Source: Rhinopomastus cyanomelas
Lineage: Eukaryota; Chordata; Aves; Bucerotiformes; Rhinopomastidae
NCBI GenBank assembly: GCA_013400115.1
Contig: VXBP01002567.1
Location: forward strand, 248,001-312,000
Length of the DNA: 64,000 bases
Direction: 5' to 3'
The notes beneath the pieces were generated by a model. The model saw only the letters and a list, made by a program, of their open reading frames with translations. It did not search any database and was not told where the DNA came from. A program made the position numbers and the translations under genes. Positions 1-10,900 of the stretch are shown here, piece by piece (the first letter of the stretch is position 1; every line of letters starts with the position of its first letter).

Positions 1-70
1 TTGGTTCTGTGCTTGGCACCACAGAAAAATAAGGTGAAGAATCCTATTAAAATGCTCTTTAATGCGGCAG

Positions 71-150
71 TCATAGAATCATGGAATAGTTTAGGTCAGA
101 GAGGATCTTAAGAGATCATTTCATTCCAACCTCAGTGCCCCCATGCCTAA
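71..150 (-). repeat. CR1 LINE 3' tail, old degenerate copy
   Basis: An antisense CR1 3' end begins with tcatagaatcatgg, followed by a degenerate 'ggtcagagaggatctt..gatcat..ccaacct' core. The spacing of tail octamer, core and CCAACC is CR1-like, but the core is too diverged to assign to a group. Homology fades after about 150. Confidence 0.6.
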
Positions 151-251
151 CGTGCTTGTTTAAGACAAGATGTGTCGTGTGGTTGTCTTATATGAAGTTT
201 CATTACAGAAACTTGAGTTTTTTGGGGAAGAAGATGGAAGACCAACAGTTC

Positions 252-449
252 TCACAGAAAGTTGGGGATTGGAAGGGATCTTCAAAGATCATCCAGTGCA
301 GTCCCCCCACCACAACAGGATCACCTAAATCCAGTCAAACAGGAAAATATCCAGGCAGGTTTTAAACGTCTCCAGAGAAGGAGACTCCACAACCTTCCTG
401 GGCAGCCTGTTCCAGTGCTGTGTGAGATGCAGAAGTTTCTTTTCTGAAG
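252..449 (-). repeat. CR1 group 1 3' fragment
   Basis: Antisense copy of the 3' terminal ~200 bp. It shows the ggggattggaagggatct core, the 'cacaacaggatcacc' block, the 'tctccagagaaggagactc' block and 'gggcagcctgttccagtgctgtg'. Homology stops near 449, giving the usual 5' truncation. Short open frames over it are not genes. Confidence 0.9.
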
Positions 450-531
450 GCTGCCTTGTCTCTGTGTGGTTACCTACACTAGTGTGAGCAGAATAATGAA
501 GTGCGTGCCATTTGAAGGCAAGTCTGACAGG

Positions 532-586
532 ATCATAGAATCATCATGGCTGGAAAGGACCTCCAGGGTCATCGAGTCCAACCAAG
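532..586 (-). repeat. CR1 group 2 tail-only fragment
   Basis: About 55 bp matching the very 3' end of group 2 CR1 (catagaatcatcatggctgg, then ggacctccagggtcatcgag, then tccaacc). Only the tail is present. Confidence 0.85.
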
Positions 587-1358
587 CAGTAAAGAATCAG
601 TCCTCCTATGTAGTGTTCCAGACAAATCCTGATGACTTTGTGGCTGTGTTCACTGAACTCTGTTTTCCTTCTCTTGCCTTTCCTTTTGTCAGTCTCTCGT
701 GTTACTCCATTTTCTTTGTGTTCCAGTAGACCAGTGAACAGCTGTAACACCAGTGGAGGGAAGATGTCAGCTCTTACTGGTCAGCTGAAATCTCAGATCT
801 TACCCCATCACTTTCCTGGGTATGGAAGGAAATCGGACTGAAGCTTCAACGAGCATCTACAGTCAGCATTCCCTTACATTCTGCTAGGGTATTTCTTGGG
901 GCATGGCCATGGGAAGAGCACGTGCTGGTTGAATACAGAAGAGAGTTCCAGAAGGGGTGGTCAGACCACCTTACTGGCACAGGGGGTAATTGCAGCTTGA
1001 GTAATGGCTTCCTTACTGGTTTTGAATGACACTCCTATGGATGCATCTAATCAGGGTTAAAACTGAAGGCAGATCATCTCAAACCCATGTAATTTTTTCT
1101 TTGATATCTGCTTCATTTCTGTTTACATATAAGATTTCCTGAGAGTAGCTTGATCTTTTGATCATGTATCCCACATCTTTCAAGTTATATAGACAAGAGA
1201 ACTCTTAAGAATCTTCTCTCCAAATCTCCTCTGTTGTCTTATAAGTAGGTTCATATGTCTGGCCACTTACAGCCTCGTTAATGCAGGCTGCACTCTCACA
1301 GTAAATGAATGTGCTGCATCTATTCTTTTCCCATCAAACATGTTCCAAACACACGTAG
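587..1358. other. unique spacer
   Basis: No repeat family or coding signature recognised. The short ORFs here carry no familiar motif. AT content rises toward 1080-1260. Confidence 0.5.
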
Positions 1359-1457
1359 ATGCGGCGCTTGGACGTGCTTTAGTGGGCATCATGGCATTGA
1401 GTTGAAGGTTGGACTTGATCTTGGAGGTCTCTTCCAACCTTAATGATTCTGTGATTC
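1359..1457 (+). repeat. CR1 group 7 (Y-like) 3' fragment
   Basis: Sense-strand end of an older CR1: 'ggttggacttgatcttgga' followed by ggtctcttccaaccttaatg and attctgtgattcc. The upstream 'gcatcatggcattgag' corresponds to the low-conservation 3' UTR of this type. Confidence 0.85.
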
Positions 1458-2539
1458 CTTTATTTGACTGTGCCAGAGGATAAGTTTAATTAGTGCTATG
1501 CTCTGCAGGTGCCAAGTAGTGATCAAATTCGAGGCAGAATTGTCCTAATAGATGTTTCAAAGTCGCTTGCTTGTGAATAAGCAACACTGAGTCTGCGTTA
1601 CAAGCTTTTCTATTCTCTCTCCTTTATTTTTTCCTTATCCAAGGATCACTGTTTGAGGGCTGCTTTCCTGATCTCCATGTTGATCCTTTATAGTCTCAAT
1701 GCAAACATGACAGATGGAAGAGCCCTTAACAGTGAAAAATCACCGATCTGATTGGACCTGAATCATATAGATCAGCCGTCAGTATTCAATGAGGATGAGG
1801 TGTTGCAGTTCAATAAGCAGTGGGGGTACAAATGACCCTGCTATGGGATGCCTATCCATCATAGGGTGATTGATACTAGACCCAGAGGGACATGGATAAG
1901 TGAAAGAGCCCCAAGTAAAAAGGTTTAAATTCTTTACAGGATAGCTTGAAATGTGAGAGTTGTCTTTTTGGTTTGCAAACTGTATTTGAAATGATGGCTT
2001 GTACATAGTAGAGAGCTACAAGTCAGGAAGAGATAACCTCTGTTCAAGTCATCTCAGCAGCTTTAAGCTGTGGATTTAATGAGCTGGATCTTGAAATTAC
2101 AAACCATATTTGTAGATATTGAGGTTGCCCTCCTTGGCTCATCTTGTCCTTTATTAAAGCACCTGAAAACCCATTAAAATATGCAAAAGGTAAGAGCACA
2201 GATGCAGCATCAACTGTTCTTGCTTGGAATGGAGAAAGTAGAAACTGACAGAACTGGCTATGAATAAAGTAGCTGAAGTCCAGTGCAGGTATGAGAGGTG
2301 GGTAGCACTGTTGGGAGGGTGCATCTCAGTCTCCATCCCACAAGTTGCCTGCTTCCAAGGTGTGATCATTCTTCCTTGAGTTTGAGGTGTGAAATTTTCA
2401 TAAAATATCTGTAGAAGCAAACTGAGAGAAGATTACAGCAAACATCACAGAAGTATGTGTGACTGGAGTCACTCCACCTCCACCTGAAAGGTAGAAACGT
2501 AGTATAAATATGGTTGAACAAAGTGGGGAAGTTAGGCAA
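1458..2539. other. unique spacer
   Basis: About 1.1 kb with no recognised repeat, RNA gene or exon. ORFs at 1779-2006 and 2154-2420 on the minus strand look like chance frames: low complexity of motif and no known domain. Confidence 0.5.
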
Positions 2540-2960
2540 GATGGATGAAGGGAGTAGAACATCTCCCTGATGGGGAAAGGCTGAGGAAGCTGGGTCTCTT
2601 GAGCTTGGAGAAGAAGAGACTGAAGGGTGACCTCGTTAATGTTTATAAATATGTGAGGGGTGGGTGTCAGGAGGATGGAGCCAGGCTCTGCTCGGTGTCA
2701 TCTAGTGACAGACAAGGGACAATGGGTGTGAGCTGGAACAGAGGAGGTTCCACATCAATATGAGAAGGAACATCTCCGTGGTGAGGGTGACAGAGCAGTG
2801 GAAGGGGCTGCCCAGGGAAGTTGTGGAATCTCCCCTGGAGATGTTTAAGACCTGCCTGGACATGTTCCTGTGTGTATTGATCTAGGTGATCTTGCTGTGG
2901 TGGGGGGACTGGACTAGATGATCTTTCGAGGTCCCTTCCAACCCCTAATATTCTGTGATA
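2540..2960 (+). repeat. CR1 group 1 3' copy with ORF2 C-terminal remnant
   Basis: This copy begins in the ORF2 C-terminus (peptide MKGVEHLPDGERLRKLGLLS from 2545) and runs to the 3' tail ending 'ttctgtgat'. The reading frame is lost by frameshifts around the 'SSDRQGT' region, so no protein is expected. It is about 420 bp, 5' truncated. Confidence 0.95.
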
Positions 2961-4110
2961 CCATCACAAACATATGATCAAGACAAGTCAGGAAAGATAC
3001 CTTCTCTGCCCCTTGGAGCAGTCAGTAGTCTGGGCCTTTCTTCCCCCATCATAGAGGAAAAAGGTCTTTGGGTAAAGGTCCAAACCATGCTGAGTGATTC
3101 CTTGCGGAGAAACCTTAGAAACCTCTGTGGACGTGTTTTTGTTCCATGTATTTCTAGCCAGGTGGTGTTACTGGTGACTTTGATACCTGCATGTGCTTTT
3201 GCAGGCAGTGTATGAAGAACTTGTGTCATAAACTGCTCCATTCATCGAGTCAGCCCTGAAAGTTTCTCTCTGGGCTCTGCCAAACTCTTTAGGGTCTGGC
3301 GGTGCGAGTCCATGGAGGGCGACTAGACTGAAGGTGCAGAGAGCTCTCTGTGCCTCCATAATCGTGGTAGTTCAATCCATTGAGCACAACTGCACTTACA
3401 GCACTGGACTGGGTGTCGCTCAGCATTTAAACCCAGCCACCCCCAGCTCCTCTGACATCTGAGGATAAGCTGGAACACAACATGGTTTCTTCTCTGCCAA
3501 ATTATTTTGCTGCCTTCACGCGACACCGTGTTACCGAGACCGTGGGCGGCCCGAGTGGTTTGCTCCGAGCACTTGAGAGTTGCCAGAAGAGATGTCACGG
3601 GAGGCAAATGTGGTGGCGAAGGCAAATTTCAACAGCTGGAGTCAGAGGGCTGATTTCCAGGGTCTTGTCTTGTTTTGCTGGCCATAGTATCATGGCTTTG
3701 GGCACCCTCCTTGGAGATAATAGCTAGCAATTATAAACCTTTAAACATTGTGGGCATGAGATTCTTGGAGGGGTTTTTTTCCTTTATAATTTACTTACCC
3801 AGAAAAGCTTAGCTCAAATCTCATTTACCATCTGGAAATCTGTGTGGTCCAGCTCTCCACTGCATCATCGCGTCCAAGAACGTGGAAGGTAGAAGTAAAT
3901 TCCTGGAAAACAGTGTATGCAGCGCACAGGGAGGGTTCCAGTCCTCTTGAATCCAGATAGAATTGGTTGCAAATTTCTTTGGTTACATGGCACCACCTCT
4001 GTGTGGGCTTTCCTCAAGGAAATTCATTTTCTTTCTCTTCCAGTTCACAGAACTTCTAAGTTGTAAGATGAATAATTGTGTTAGAAGTGTGAGACTTGGG
4101 TTTTCTAGGA
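2961..4110. other. unique spacer
   Basis: No repeat recognised. Opposed ORFs at 2955-3241 and 3323-3727 mirror each other on both strands and lack domain motifs, so I treat them as chance. Confidence 0.5.
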
Positions 4111-4282
4111 CTCACAGAATCACAGAGCATTAGGGATTGGAAGGGACCTCGAAAGTTCATCCAGTTCAATCCCCCTGCCACAGCAGGACCACCTAGACCA
4201 AGCTGCACAGGAACAGGTCCAGGCGGGTTTTAAAGGTCTCCAGAGAAGGAGACTCCAGGACCCCCCCTGGGCAGCCCCTTCT
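4111..4282 (-). repeat. CR1 group 1 3' fragment
   Basis: The antisense tail starts at ctcacagaatcacagagc and runs through the 'ccacagcaggaccacctag' and 'gagaaggagactcc' blocks to 'gggcagccccttctag'. About 170 bp. Confidence 0.92.
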
Positions 4283-4374
4283 AGCTGAGGACATTAAAAC
4301 CTGCTGGAAACAATCACTTTTGTGCAGTCTGAGGAAAATCTGCAATTGAATGTCCTTCTCTTGTTCTGATCTTT

Positions 4375-4650
4375 TCACTTGCACCCTGTGACAGGACAAG
4401 GGCCAGTGGGTGTAATTTGGAGCACAGCAGGTTCCATCTCAACCTGAGGAAAAACTTCTTTACTGTAAGGGTGACAGAGCACTGTAACCAGGTTGCTCAA
4501 GAAAGTTGTGGAGTCTCCTTCTCTGGAGAGTTTCAAGACCCATCTGGATGCAGTTCTGTGAGACCTGTCTGAGGTTCTATGATCCTGCTTGAGCAGGAGA
4601 GTTGGCCTCGATGACCTCTGGAGGTCCCTTCCAACCCCTAATGATCTGTA
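4375..4650 (+). repeat. CR1 group 5 3' fragment
   Basis: Sense copy with 'cacttgcaccctgtgacagg' at its 5' end and cctgcttgagcaggagagtt plus ggcctcgatgacctctggag near the 3' end. The same combination recurs at 45915-46546 and 53788-54830, which is why I separate it from group 1. 5' truncated. Confidence 0.88.
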
Positions 4651-4781
4651 TGTCTACGTGTACCTGTCTCACGAGGAGGGGAGGAAGGGAGTTGCCATAT
4701 AACCAATTCTGTTCCATAAGCTGACTGTTATTTCTCTGTCTATTTGCCCACATTGATGAAAGGATGGATCAGCCTGGATGT

Positions 4782-4822
4782 CTCACAGACTCTCAGAACA
4801 TTAGGGATTGGAAGGGACTTGG
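4782..4822 (-). repeat. CR1 group 1 ultrashort tail
   Basis: About 40 bp of tail only (ctcagaacattagggattgg then aagggacttgg). Sequence beyond it is unrelated to CR1. Confidence 0.75.
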
Positions 4823-5030
4823 TTCATTGTGTTGCTCAGGTGTACCTTCTAGATCTTTCCAGTTTTCTTGGTGAAAGCAAGGATAAATTTGGCTTATGCT
4901 TGCCCCCTCTGCCCATTGTGGCCTTGCACACCCATGGAAGATGAGGAGTTAAAAGGCATTACTTGATGTGTATGTGTATGTTAAAAAGTAATGGGGAAAG
5001 AGGATGCCCTCAGGAAGTTTAAATCTAGTA

Positions 5031-5195
5031 ACGGGAACAGGCTGCCCAGGGAGCTGGTGGAGTCCCCATCTCTGGAGCTGTTTAAAAACAGAGCAGCTAG
5101 AGCACTTGAGGCCATGGTAGGGGTTAGGGAGATGTTGGAATAAGGGCTGGACGTGATGATGGTGAATGTCCTTTCCAGCCCTGATGATTCTGTTG
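5031..5195 (+). repeat. CR1 group 2-like 3' fragment
   Basis: Contains 'aacaggctgcccagggagct', 'cttgaggccatggtaggggt', 'agggctggacgtgatgatgg' and the end 'cctttccagccctgatgatt'. It resembles 10901-11288 (shared 'gagcacttgaggccatgg'). 5' truncated, old. Confidence 0.85.
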
Positions 5196-6202
5196 AGTGT
5201 GAATGGGAAAGTCACCTGGCAGCAAAGCACAAACAGCAGTTCAGGAACCAGTATCCTTGCAGAATATAAAGGAAAACCTCCACTTTTCATCTCGCTGCTG
5301 GGTTGAGGACTGAACTGTGGTGGTCCTTCTACCCCCTCCTCCTCTCAATTTCTCACCCTTCACAAACACAGAATTTATTGCTGAAAACTCCCACTTCCAC
5401 ACGCTCAGGTGTGAGGGTGCTGTGTGTGGAGAGGCAGGCTGTGGTGACAGAGAGCCATGGAGCTGCCTCTGCACATCTACTGGGCAAAGCCCACTGCCAG
5501 CTGACTGATATGTGACCCACAGGTACCACATATGTTACCTAATGACCAGTCACTTAATTATAGACTAGGTGACATGTTTATAAGGGTGAACTTTATAGTG
5601 CTATTAAGAAATGGACAGATGAACTATACCAGTGCCCTCCGGGTAGATTTCACCCAGACTCTTCTGCCTCTGTGGACCCATTACACAGTAATTAGGGTGA
5701 TTTTTAAGTAGGATGCAAGGAGTTAAATGACTAAACTTATTATTGCTTCATTTGTCACTGTGGTAAGTGCTGCTTTGGGGGAGGTGGCTTGGAAGGGAGA
5801 GAAAGAAAGTAAGAAACAAGAACATGATGTTTAAAGTCTCTTCTCTAAGTCCATGTGTGGAGAGAGAGAAGGTGAAGAAAAGTGGATTTTTCAAACCTGT
5901 GACAGGAGAAACCTTTGCACAACCCGACTCTGATTCTTTCCTTTAACAACTGAAATGTCTGTGAAGTGATGCCAGTTCCATGACAGTGGTGGTTTTGTGC
6001 TCATAACTTCTTCCTTTACGGTGCAAAGAACGAGGTTTGAGTCTTGTGGATGAACCAGTTAGCTCATTCACTGGGATCTTTTCAGAAAATATCGTGGGCT
6101 TTTTTTTTTCCCCTATAGCAAGAGGTAGCTGCAGATGTAGCTGAGATACATGACTCTCAGTCTTCTCTGTGCTACAGCATAATGACATCTTTAAAAGCTT
6201 GT
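5196..6202. other. unique spacer, AT-rich centre
   Basis: No repeat identified. The 5510-5760 part is AT-rich, of high complexity and free of CR1 signatures, with several TAAT/ATTA cores (cttaattatagac, agtaattaggg). This is compatible with, but not proof of, a conserved non-coding element. Confidence 0.45.
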
Positions 6203-6592
6203 TCATAGAATGATAGAATCATCATGGCTGGAAAGGACCTTCAGGGCCATTGATTCCAACCTTTCTCCTAGTATCTAGCTGCTAGACCATATCCCTAAGC
6301 GCCGCATCCACTTGTTCCTTAAACACCTCCAGGGATGGTGACACCACCACCTCCCTGGGCAATCCATTCCAGCACCTAACCACCCTCTCAGTAAAGAATT
6401 TCCTTCTAACATCCAATCTAAACCTTCCCTGATGCAACTTGAGGCCATTTCCCCTCGTCCTATCATCACTAATTGCAGAGGAGAGCCCAACACCAGCCTT
6501 GCTACAACCTCCTTTAAGGTAGTGGTAGAGGGTAATAAGGTCCCCTCTCAGCCTTCTCTTCTCCAGACTAAACAACCCCAGCTCCCTCAGCT
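6203..6592 (-). repeat. CR1 group 2 3' copy with ORF2 C-terminal remnant
   Basis: Antisense copy of ~390 bp. On the minus strand the peptide includes MFSLEKRRLRGDLITLYHYL and GLKLHQGRFRLDVRRKFFTE, the CR1 ORF2 C-terminus. The tail 'atcatcatggctggaaagga' defines group 2. It ends abruptly after 'ccctcagcttgg'. Confidence 0.95.
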
Positions 6593-6849
6593 TGGCAGGG
6601 TTGTCTGCTGTCCATCTTCACTGCAGTTGGGACTGCTGCTGTTGTTTCCCTGAGTGCTGCCGAACCTCAGCTCTACCCTTCTAGTGCTAACCCCTAACTT
6701 CTGGTTTAGCCACAGGGTGAGCATGTGCTGGTTTACTGGCTTTTCTTATGAGTGCTCTAGTGTGGGAATCATCTATCCACTGCTACTGCCAATGATGTGC
6801 CTCCAGGTGACTGTGGAAGTGTTCATCTTCTCTGCAGCCTTTGCATTGG

Positions 6850-7033
6850 ATCATAGGATCACAGAATAACAGGACATCAGGGATTGGAAGGGACCTCGAA
6901 TTGGGGGATTGGACTAGATGATCTTTTAAGGTCCCTTCCAATTGTTAATGATTCTATGATCTAGTCCAATCCCCCTGCCACAGCAGGATCACTTAGAACA
7001 AGTTGCACAGGAACACATCCAGGTGGGTTTTAT
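6850..7033 (-). repeat. CR1 group 1 3' fragment, interrupted
   Basis: The antisense tail runs from 6850 to about 6900 (ending 'gggacctcgaa') and resumes at 6961 (ctagtccaatccccctgcca) to about 7033. Between the halves lies a sense-strand CR1 tail, so a later element landed inside this one. Confidence 0.92.
6901..6960 (+). repeat. CR1 group 1 tail nested in opposite-strand CR1
   Basis: Sixty bp of sense 3' end (ttgggggattggactagatg to aatgattctatgat) inside the antisense copy 6850-7033. It forms a natural inverted repeat with its host. Confidence 0.9.
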
Positions 7034-7070
7034 GCATCAGCTCTGGAAGAACATTTTCATTTCTTTCATT

Positions 7071-7270
7071 TGGAGACATTTAAAACCCGCCTAGATAAGT
7101 TCCTGTGTGACTTGGTCTAGGTGGTCCTGCTCTGGCAGGGGGATTGGATTAGATCATACAATCATAGAATCATAGAATCATTAGGGATTGGAAGGGACCT
7201 CGAAAGATCATCTAGTCCAATGCCCCGATTCGAGGTCCCTTCCAATCCCTAATGTCCTGTTAGTCTGTGA
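7071..7270 (+). repeat. CR1 group 1 3' fragment, interrupted
   Basis: Sense copy 7071-7156 (tggagacatttaaaacccgc to 'ggattggattagatcat') that resumes at about 7228 (attcgaggtcccttccaatc) and ends about 7270. The gap holds an antisense CR1 tail. Confidence 0.92.
7157..7227 (-). repeat. CR1 group 1 tail nested in opposite-strand CR1
   Basis: About 70 bp of antisense tail with two tail octamers (atcatagaatcatagaatca), reaching 'tctagtccaatgccccg'. It splits the sense copy 7071-7270 at its 'agatgatct' core, the same spot hit in 6850-7033. Confidence 0.9.
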
Positions 7271-8209
7271 CTACATGCATGGGCATTTTGTTGATTGGGG
7301 AGGTGAATGGTTGTCTTCATTAAGCTGGGTCTAACACCCAGTTGCTTTTGAAATGTTAAATACAGCTGTGAAGCATGAAGCCGTGTGAATCAGTCGTGTT
7401 ATAACGTCAGCTGCTCATGCTGAGCAACTGAGTGACTGTCTGAGTAGAGTTCTACCAGTGCTCTTGGTTTTGTTTCGAGCCCTAAAGTAATATTTTCAAG
7501 TAATAATTGTTACTTGGAGGAAAAGAAAACCTGCAGGGTTGTTTTACCTTGTTCTTTGGGAGGTGATAATTGCTGTAAGGTCTAATTGAAGATAGCTTTG
7601 GCCTTCTTAACCTGCTTTGCACCAGCTGGCTGAGAGCCAGTTCAGATCCAGAAGCAATCCAGGTGGGTCAACCAGTGTGTGTATGAGCTAGTACATCCTG
7701 CTAGGGTTTGGTGTTAAAGAGCTGGATATCAAGATGTTCTTTTTAGATTTCAATATGGAAGCTGGCAGTATTTTCTTCTCCACTGCTGACTGTTAGAACT
7801 CAAAGGTTTTAGAAACACTTGAAGATTCTTTGCCCTTCCCTGCTTCTAACCTCTGTTTGTGAAAATGGCGACGGGAAGAAGTTAAATGTAAAATAAAAAT
7901 ATGTTTTAGGAATTCTTCCATCCCTCAATAAAAAAAGCAAACCATGCAGAAGTGCTTAGCCCAGACCTGGGAGACGTGAAACACATGGAGATGTAAATCA
8001 GGTTTTTGTTCACCCAGAGATCAACCAGGTGGATGTATGGATGTTTTTCCTTCCTTTTAATGTGCACTTACCATGTACAGTGTGTTTTCTTTACATTGTG
8101 GCTTTTCAATCCTTCTAAAGCAGAAAGGAGATATATATATATATATAGGAGGTGCAGCTGTTCAAAGTATTCAGTGGTGACTACCAAAATGCTATTTTAA
8201 ATTTTCCTT
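7271..8209. other. unique spacer with (AT)n
   Basis: No repeat family recognised apart from a short (AT)n microsatellite at about 8131-8147. The 7490-7660 part is AT-rich and of high complexity. Confidence 0.5.
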
Positions 8210-8750
8210 TCATAGAATCGTTAAGGTTGGAAGAGACCTCTGAGACTGCCCAGCCCAACTGTCAAACTAACATCACCATGGCCACTAAACCCTGTCCCAA
8301 AGTGCCACGTCTGCATGTTTTCTGAACACCTCCAGGTCTAGGTGGTCCTGCTCTGGCAGGGGGATTGGACTAGGTGATCTTTTCAGGTCCATTCCAATTC
8401 CTAATGTACTGTGGTACTGTGGTGGTGACTCCACCACCTCCCTGGGCAGCCTGTTCCAATACTTGCCTCCTCTTTTAGTGAGGAAACTGTTCCTAATGTC
8501 CAATCTAAATCAGCTCCAGCACAACTTCAGGCCATTTCCTCTTCTGTCACTACTGATTTGGAAGAAGAGACCGATCCCCACCTTTCCACAACCTCCTTTC
8601 AGGTAGTTGTAGACGGCAATAAGGTCTCCCCTCAACCTCCTTTCCTCCAGACTAAACAACCCCAGTTCCCTCAGCTACTTTTCATCAGACCTGTCCACCA
8701 GCCCCTTCACCAGCCTTGTTGCTCTTTGGACCAACTCTGACACCTCATTG
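8210..8750 (-). repeat. CR1 group 7 (Y-like) copy, interrupted
   Basis: Antisense old CR1. Its tail 'catagaatcgttaaggttgg' is followed by 'aagagacctctgagactgcc'. The body resumes after an insertion at 8421 with 'ggtgactccaccacctccct'. Minus-strand ORF2 C-terminal homology is visible around 8560-8690 (leading to 'ccagactaaacaacccc'). Confidence 0.9.
8337..8420 (+). repeat. CR1 group 1 tail nested in older CR1
   Basis: Sense tail of about 84 bp (tctaggtggtcctgctctgg to aatgtactgtggtactgt) between 'cacctccagg' and 'ggtgactcc' of the older antisense host. This dates group 1 as younger than the Y-like host. Confidence 0.9.
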
Positions 8751-9030
8751 TCCTCCTGACAGCTACTCTTTAGATATTTAAAAGTGCTGATGAAGTCCCT
8801 TCTCAGTCCTGTTGTCTTCAAGCTAAAGAGTCCCAGGTCTCTCCTCTTTAGGGGAGATGCTTCACTCACCTAATGTTTTTGTGGCCCTCTGCTGTGCTTT
8901 TTCCAGTCTTTCTCGAACTGGGGAGCTCAGAACTGGACCCAGTGCTCCAGGGCAGAGCAGAGGGGGAGAACAACCTCCCTCGACCTGCTAGACACACTCT
9001 TGATGCAAGGTCTATTCAGCAAGTTGTCCT
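8751..9030 (-). repeat. CR1 mid-ORF2 fragment, different subfamily
   Basis: Antisense CR1-like sequence with 'aagctaaagagtcccaggtc', 'ggggagctcagaactggacc' and 'aacctccctcgacctgctag'. These blocks lie upstream of the C-terminal part in ORF2. It abuts the Y-like copy but repeats part of the same region, so it is a separate or rearranged insertion. Confidence 0.75.
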
Positions 9031-9505
9031 GGCACAGAAGGGATCTCGTGGAGTCCTCAGTGCCAGCTGTGGGTGGGTTATTGAAGAATCCACCCCCTGA
9101 AAGCAGTTATTTTCCTGAATTCCCACCAGCAGAGGGAATCTGGGTGTTTCCAGGCTCCAGAGGCTTTTGGTGAGGCTGGTTATCAGGGTAGTAAGAGGAA
9201 CAATCCCTTTTCCACCAGCAGGTGTGGATCAAACAGGTAACGTGAGGTTGCTCATAAATACCCTGTAACATGATGGGATTCATTTCATCTGTCCTCTGTG
9301 ATCAGACGACTCTTGGGAGCTTTATGTGGGACATGCCTCAGTCTTAGAGGTACAAAAGCTCCTTGTTTAAGGGCTATAAAGTAGATTATTTTTTTAAAGT
9401 ACTGGAGTAACTTCAGGAGCAGATTGTGGCAGTGTTCTCGTTGAAAATATGCTTTCATGAAGAATTTAACAGGAAAACTTTGCTTTCTAGGTGCAAATGT
9501 AAATC

Positions 9506-10423
9506 CTCTTTTGAGGTGGGTTCTGAGCTGGCTGCGGGATGGAAGCCAGAGAGTGGTGGTCAACGGGACAGAGTCTAGCTGGAGGTCTGTGTCTAGTGGA
9601 GTCCCCCAAGGGTCGGCGCTGGGAGCAGTCCTATTCAATCTATTCATTAATGACTTGGATTAGAGGGCACTGTCAGCAAGTTTGCTGATGACACAAAGCT
9701 GAGAGGGATGGGTTTTCTGGCCAGCAGGATGACCATGAGCCAGCAATGGGCCCTTGTGGCCAAGAAGGCCAATGGCATCCTGGGGTGGATCAGAATGGGG
9801 GTGGTTAGCAGATCAAGAGAGGTTCTCCTCCCCCTCTACTCTGCCCTGCTGAGATCACATCTGGAATCTTGTGTCCAGTTCTGGGTCCCTCAGCTCCAGA
9901 AGGACACAGAGCTGCTTGACACAGTCCAGTGAAGAGCTACAAAGATGATGCAGTGGGGCATCTCCCTGATGAGGAAAGGCTGAGGGAGCTGGGTCTCTTG
10001 AGCTTGGAGAAAAGGAGACTGAGGGGTGACCTCATGAATGTTGATAAATATGGAAAGGGTGGATGTCGGGAGGATGGAGCCAGGCTCTGCTCAGTGGCAT
10101 TTAGTGATAGGACAAGTGCCAACAGGCGTAAGTTGGAACATAGGAGGAAGGAACATCTTCATGGTGAGGGTGACAGAGCCCTNTGTAAGTTGGAACATAG
10201 GAGGTTCCACACCAATATCAGAAGGAACATCTTCATGGTGAGGGTGACAGAGCCCTGGAAGGGGCTGCCCAGGGGGTTGTTGAGTCTCCTTCTCTGAAGA
10301 CTTTTAAATCCCTCCCAGACATGTTCCTGTGTGACTTGGTCTAGGTGATCTTGCTGTGTCAGGGGGATTGGAGTGGATGATCTTTGGAGGTCCCCTCCAA
10401 TCCCTAATGTTCTGTGATTCTGT
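9506..10423 (+). repeat. largest group 1 CR1: RT core to 3' end, internally deleted
   Basis: This holds the only clear reverse transcriptase core in the window. The 9457-9663 frame carries RDGSQRVVVNG and SGVPQGSALG (RT block around motif B). The catalytic FADD is encoded at 9681-9692 in another frame, so a frameshift separates them. A deletion then joins to MTMSQQWALVAKKANGIL at about 9730, and the ORF2 C-terminus and tail follow. There is a stop after NDLD, and an N at 10183 with a local duplication. Dead element. Confidence 0.95.
10128..10254 (+). repeat. direct duplication around a single N inside CR1
   Basis: The stretch from gtaagttggaacataggagg to gggtgacagagccct occurs at 10128-10182 and again at 10185-10254. 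The first copy lacks about 18 bases (ttccacaccaatatcag region). N at 10183 lies between them. Confidence 0.85.
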
Positions 10424-10900
10424 TTTCAGTCACATAAAAACATAAACGTTGGTCTGGTACTGCAAAATCACTGTATTCCCCATCCTCACTTCATAATTCT
10501 CAGTTCAACATGTTACAGGTGGAAATTTTTCCTGAACTCTCACAAAATTTTTTGGCCATCAAGCTTTTTTGGCCAAAAGGTCCAGCTATGGCATTTTTGG
10601 AGAAGCATCCGTCATCAAATGAGAAACACATTAGGCCTAAATGTCACAACCGATTTAACGTGAACAAATAATTTGAAGGAAAAATAGTTTTGCCTGAAAA
10701 ATGTTTGTCCACTGAAACCAACCGTAACCTCTCTTACACCTGAAACTTGTTTGGATCCACTTAACGAAACAACAGGGAATTTCAGATTTCTGCTGTCTGA
10801 CTGGCTTTTCTACGGGCAGGCAAGAGAAAAGGGAAGATTTTCTCATGGCATGAGGTTTTAATTTTATGTTTGGAATGTCTGAGAGGATTTTCATTTTGCC
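10424..10900. other. unique spacer
   Basis: Nothing recognised. The short minus-strand ORF at 10655-10894 has no domain motif. Confidence 0.45.

Noticed and set aside
8131..8147. (AT)n run as a promoter TATA region
   Set aside because: A plain dinucleotide microsatellite with no other promoter feature.
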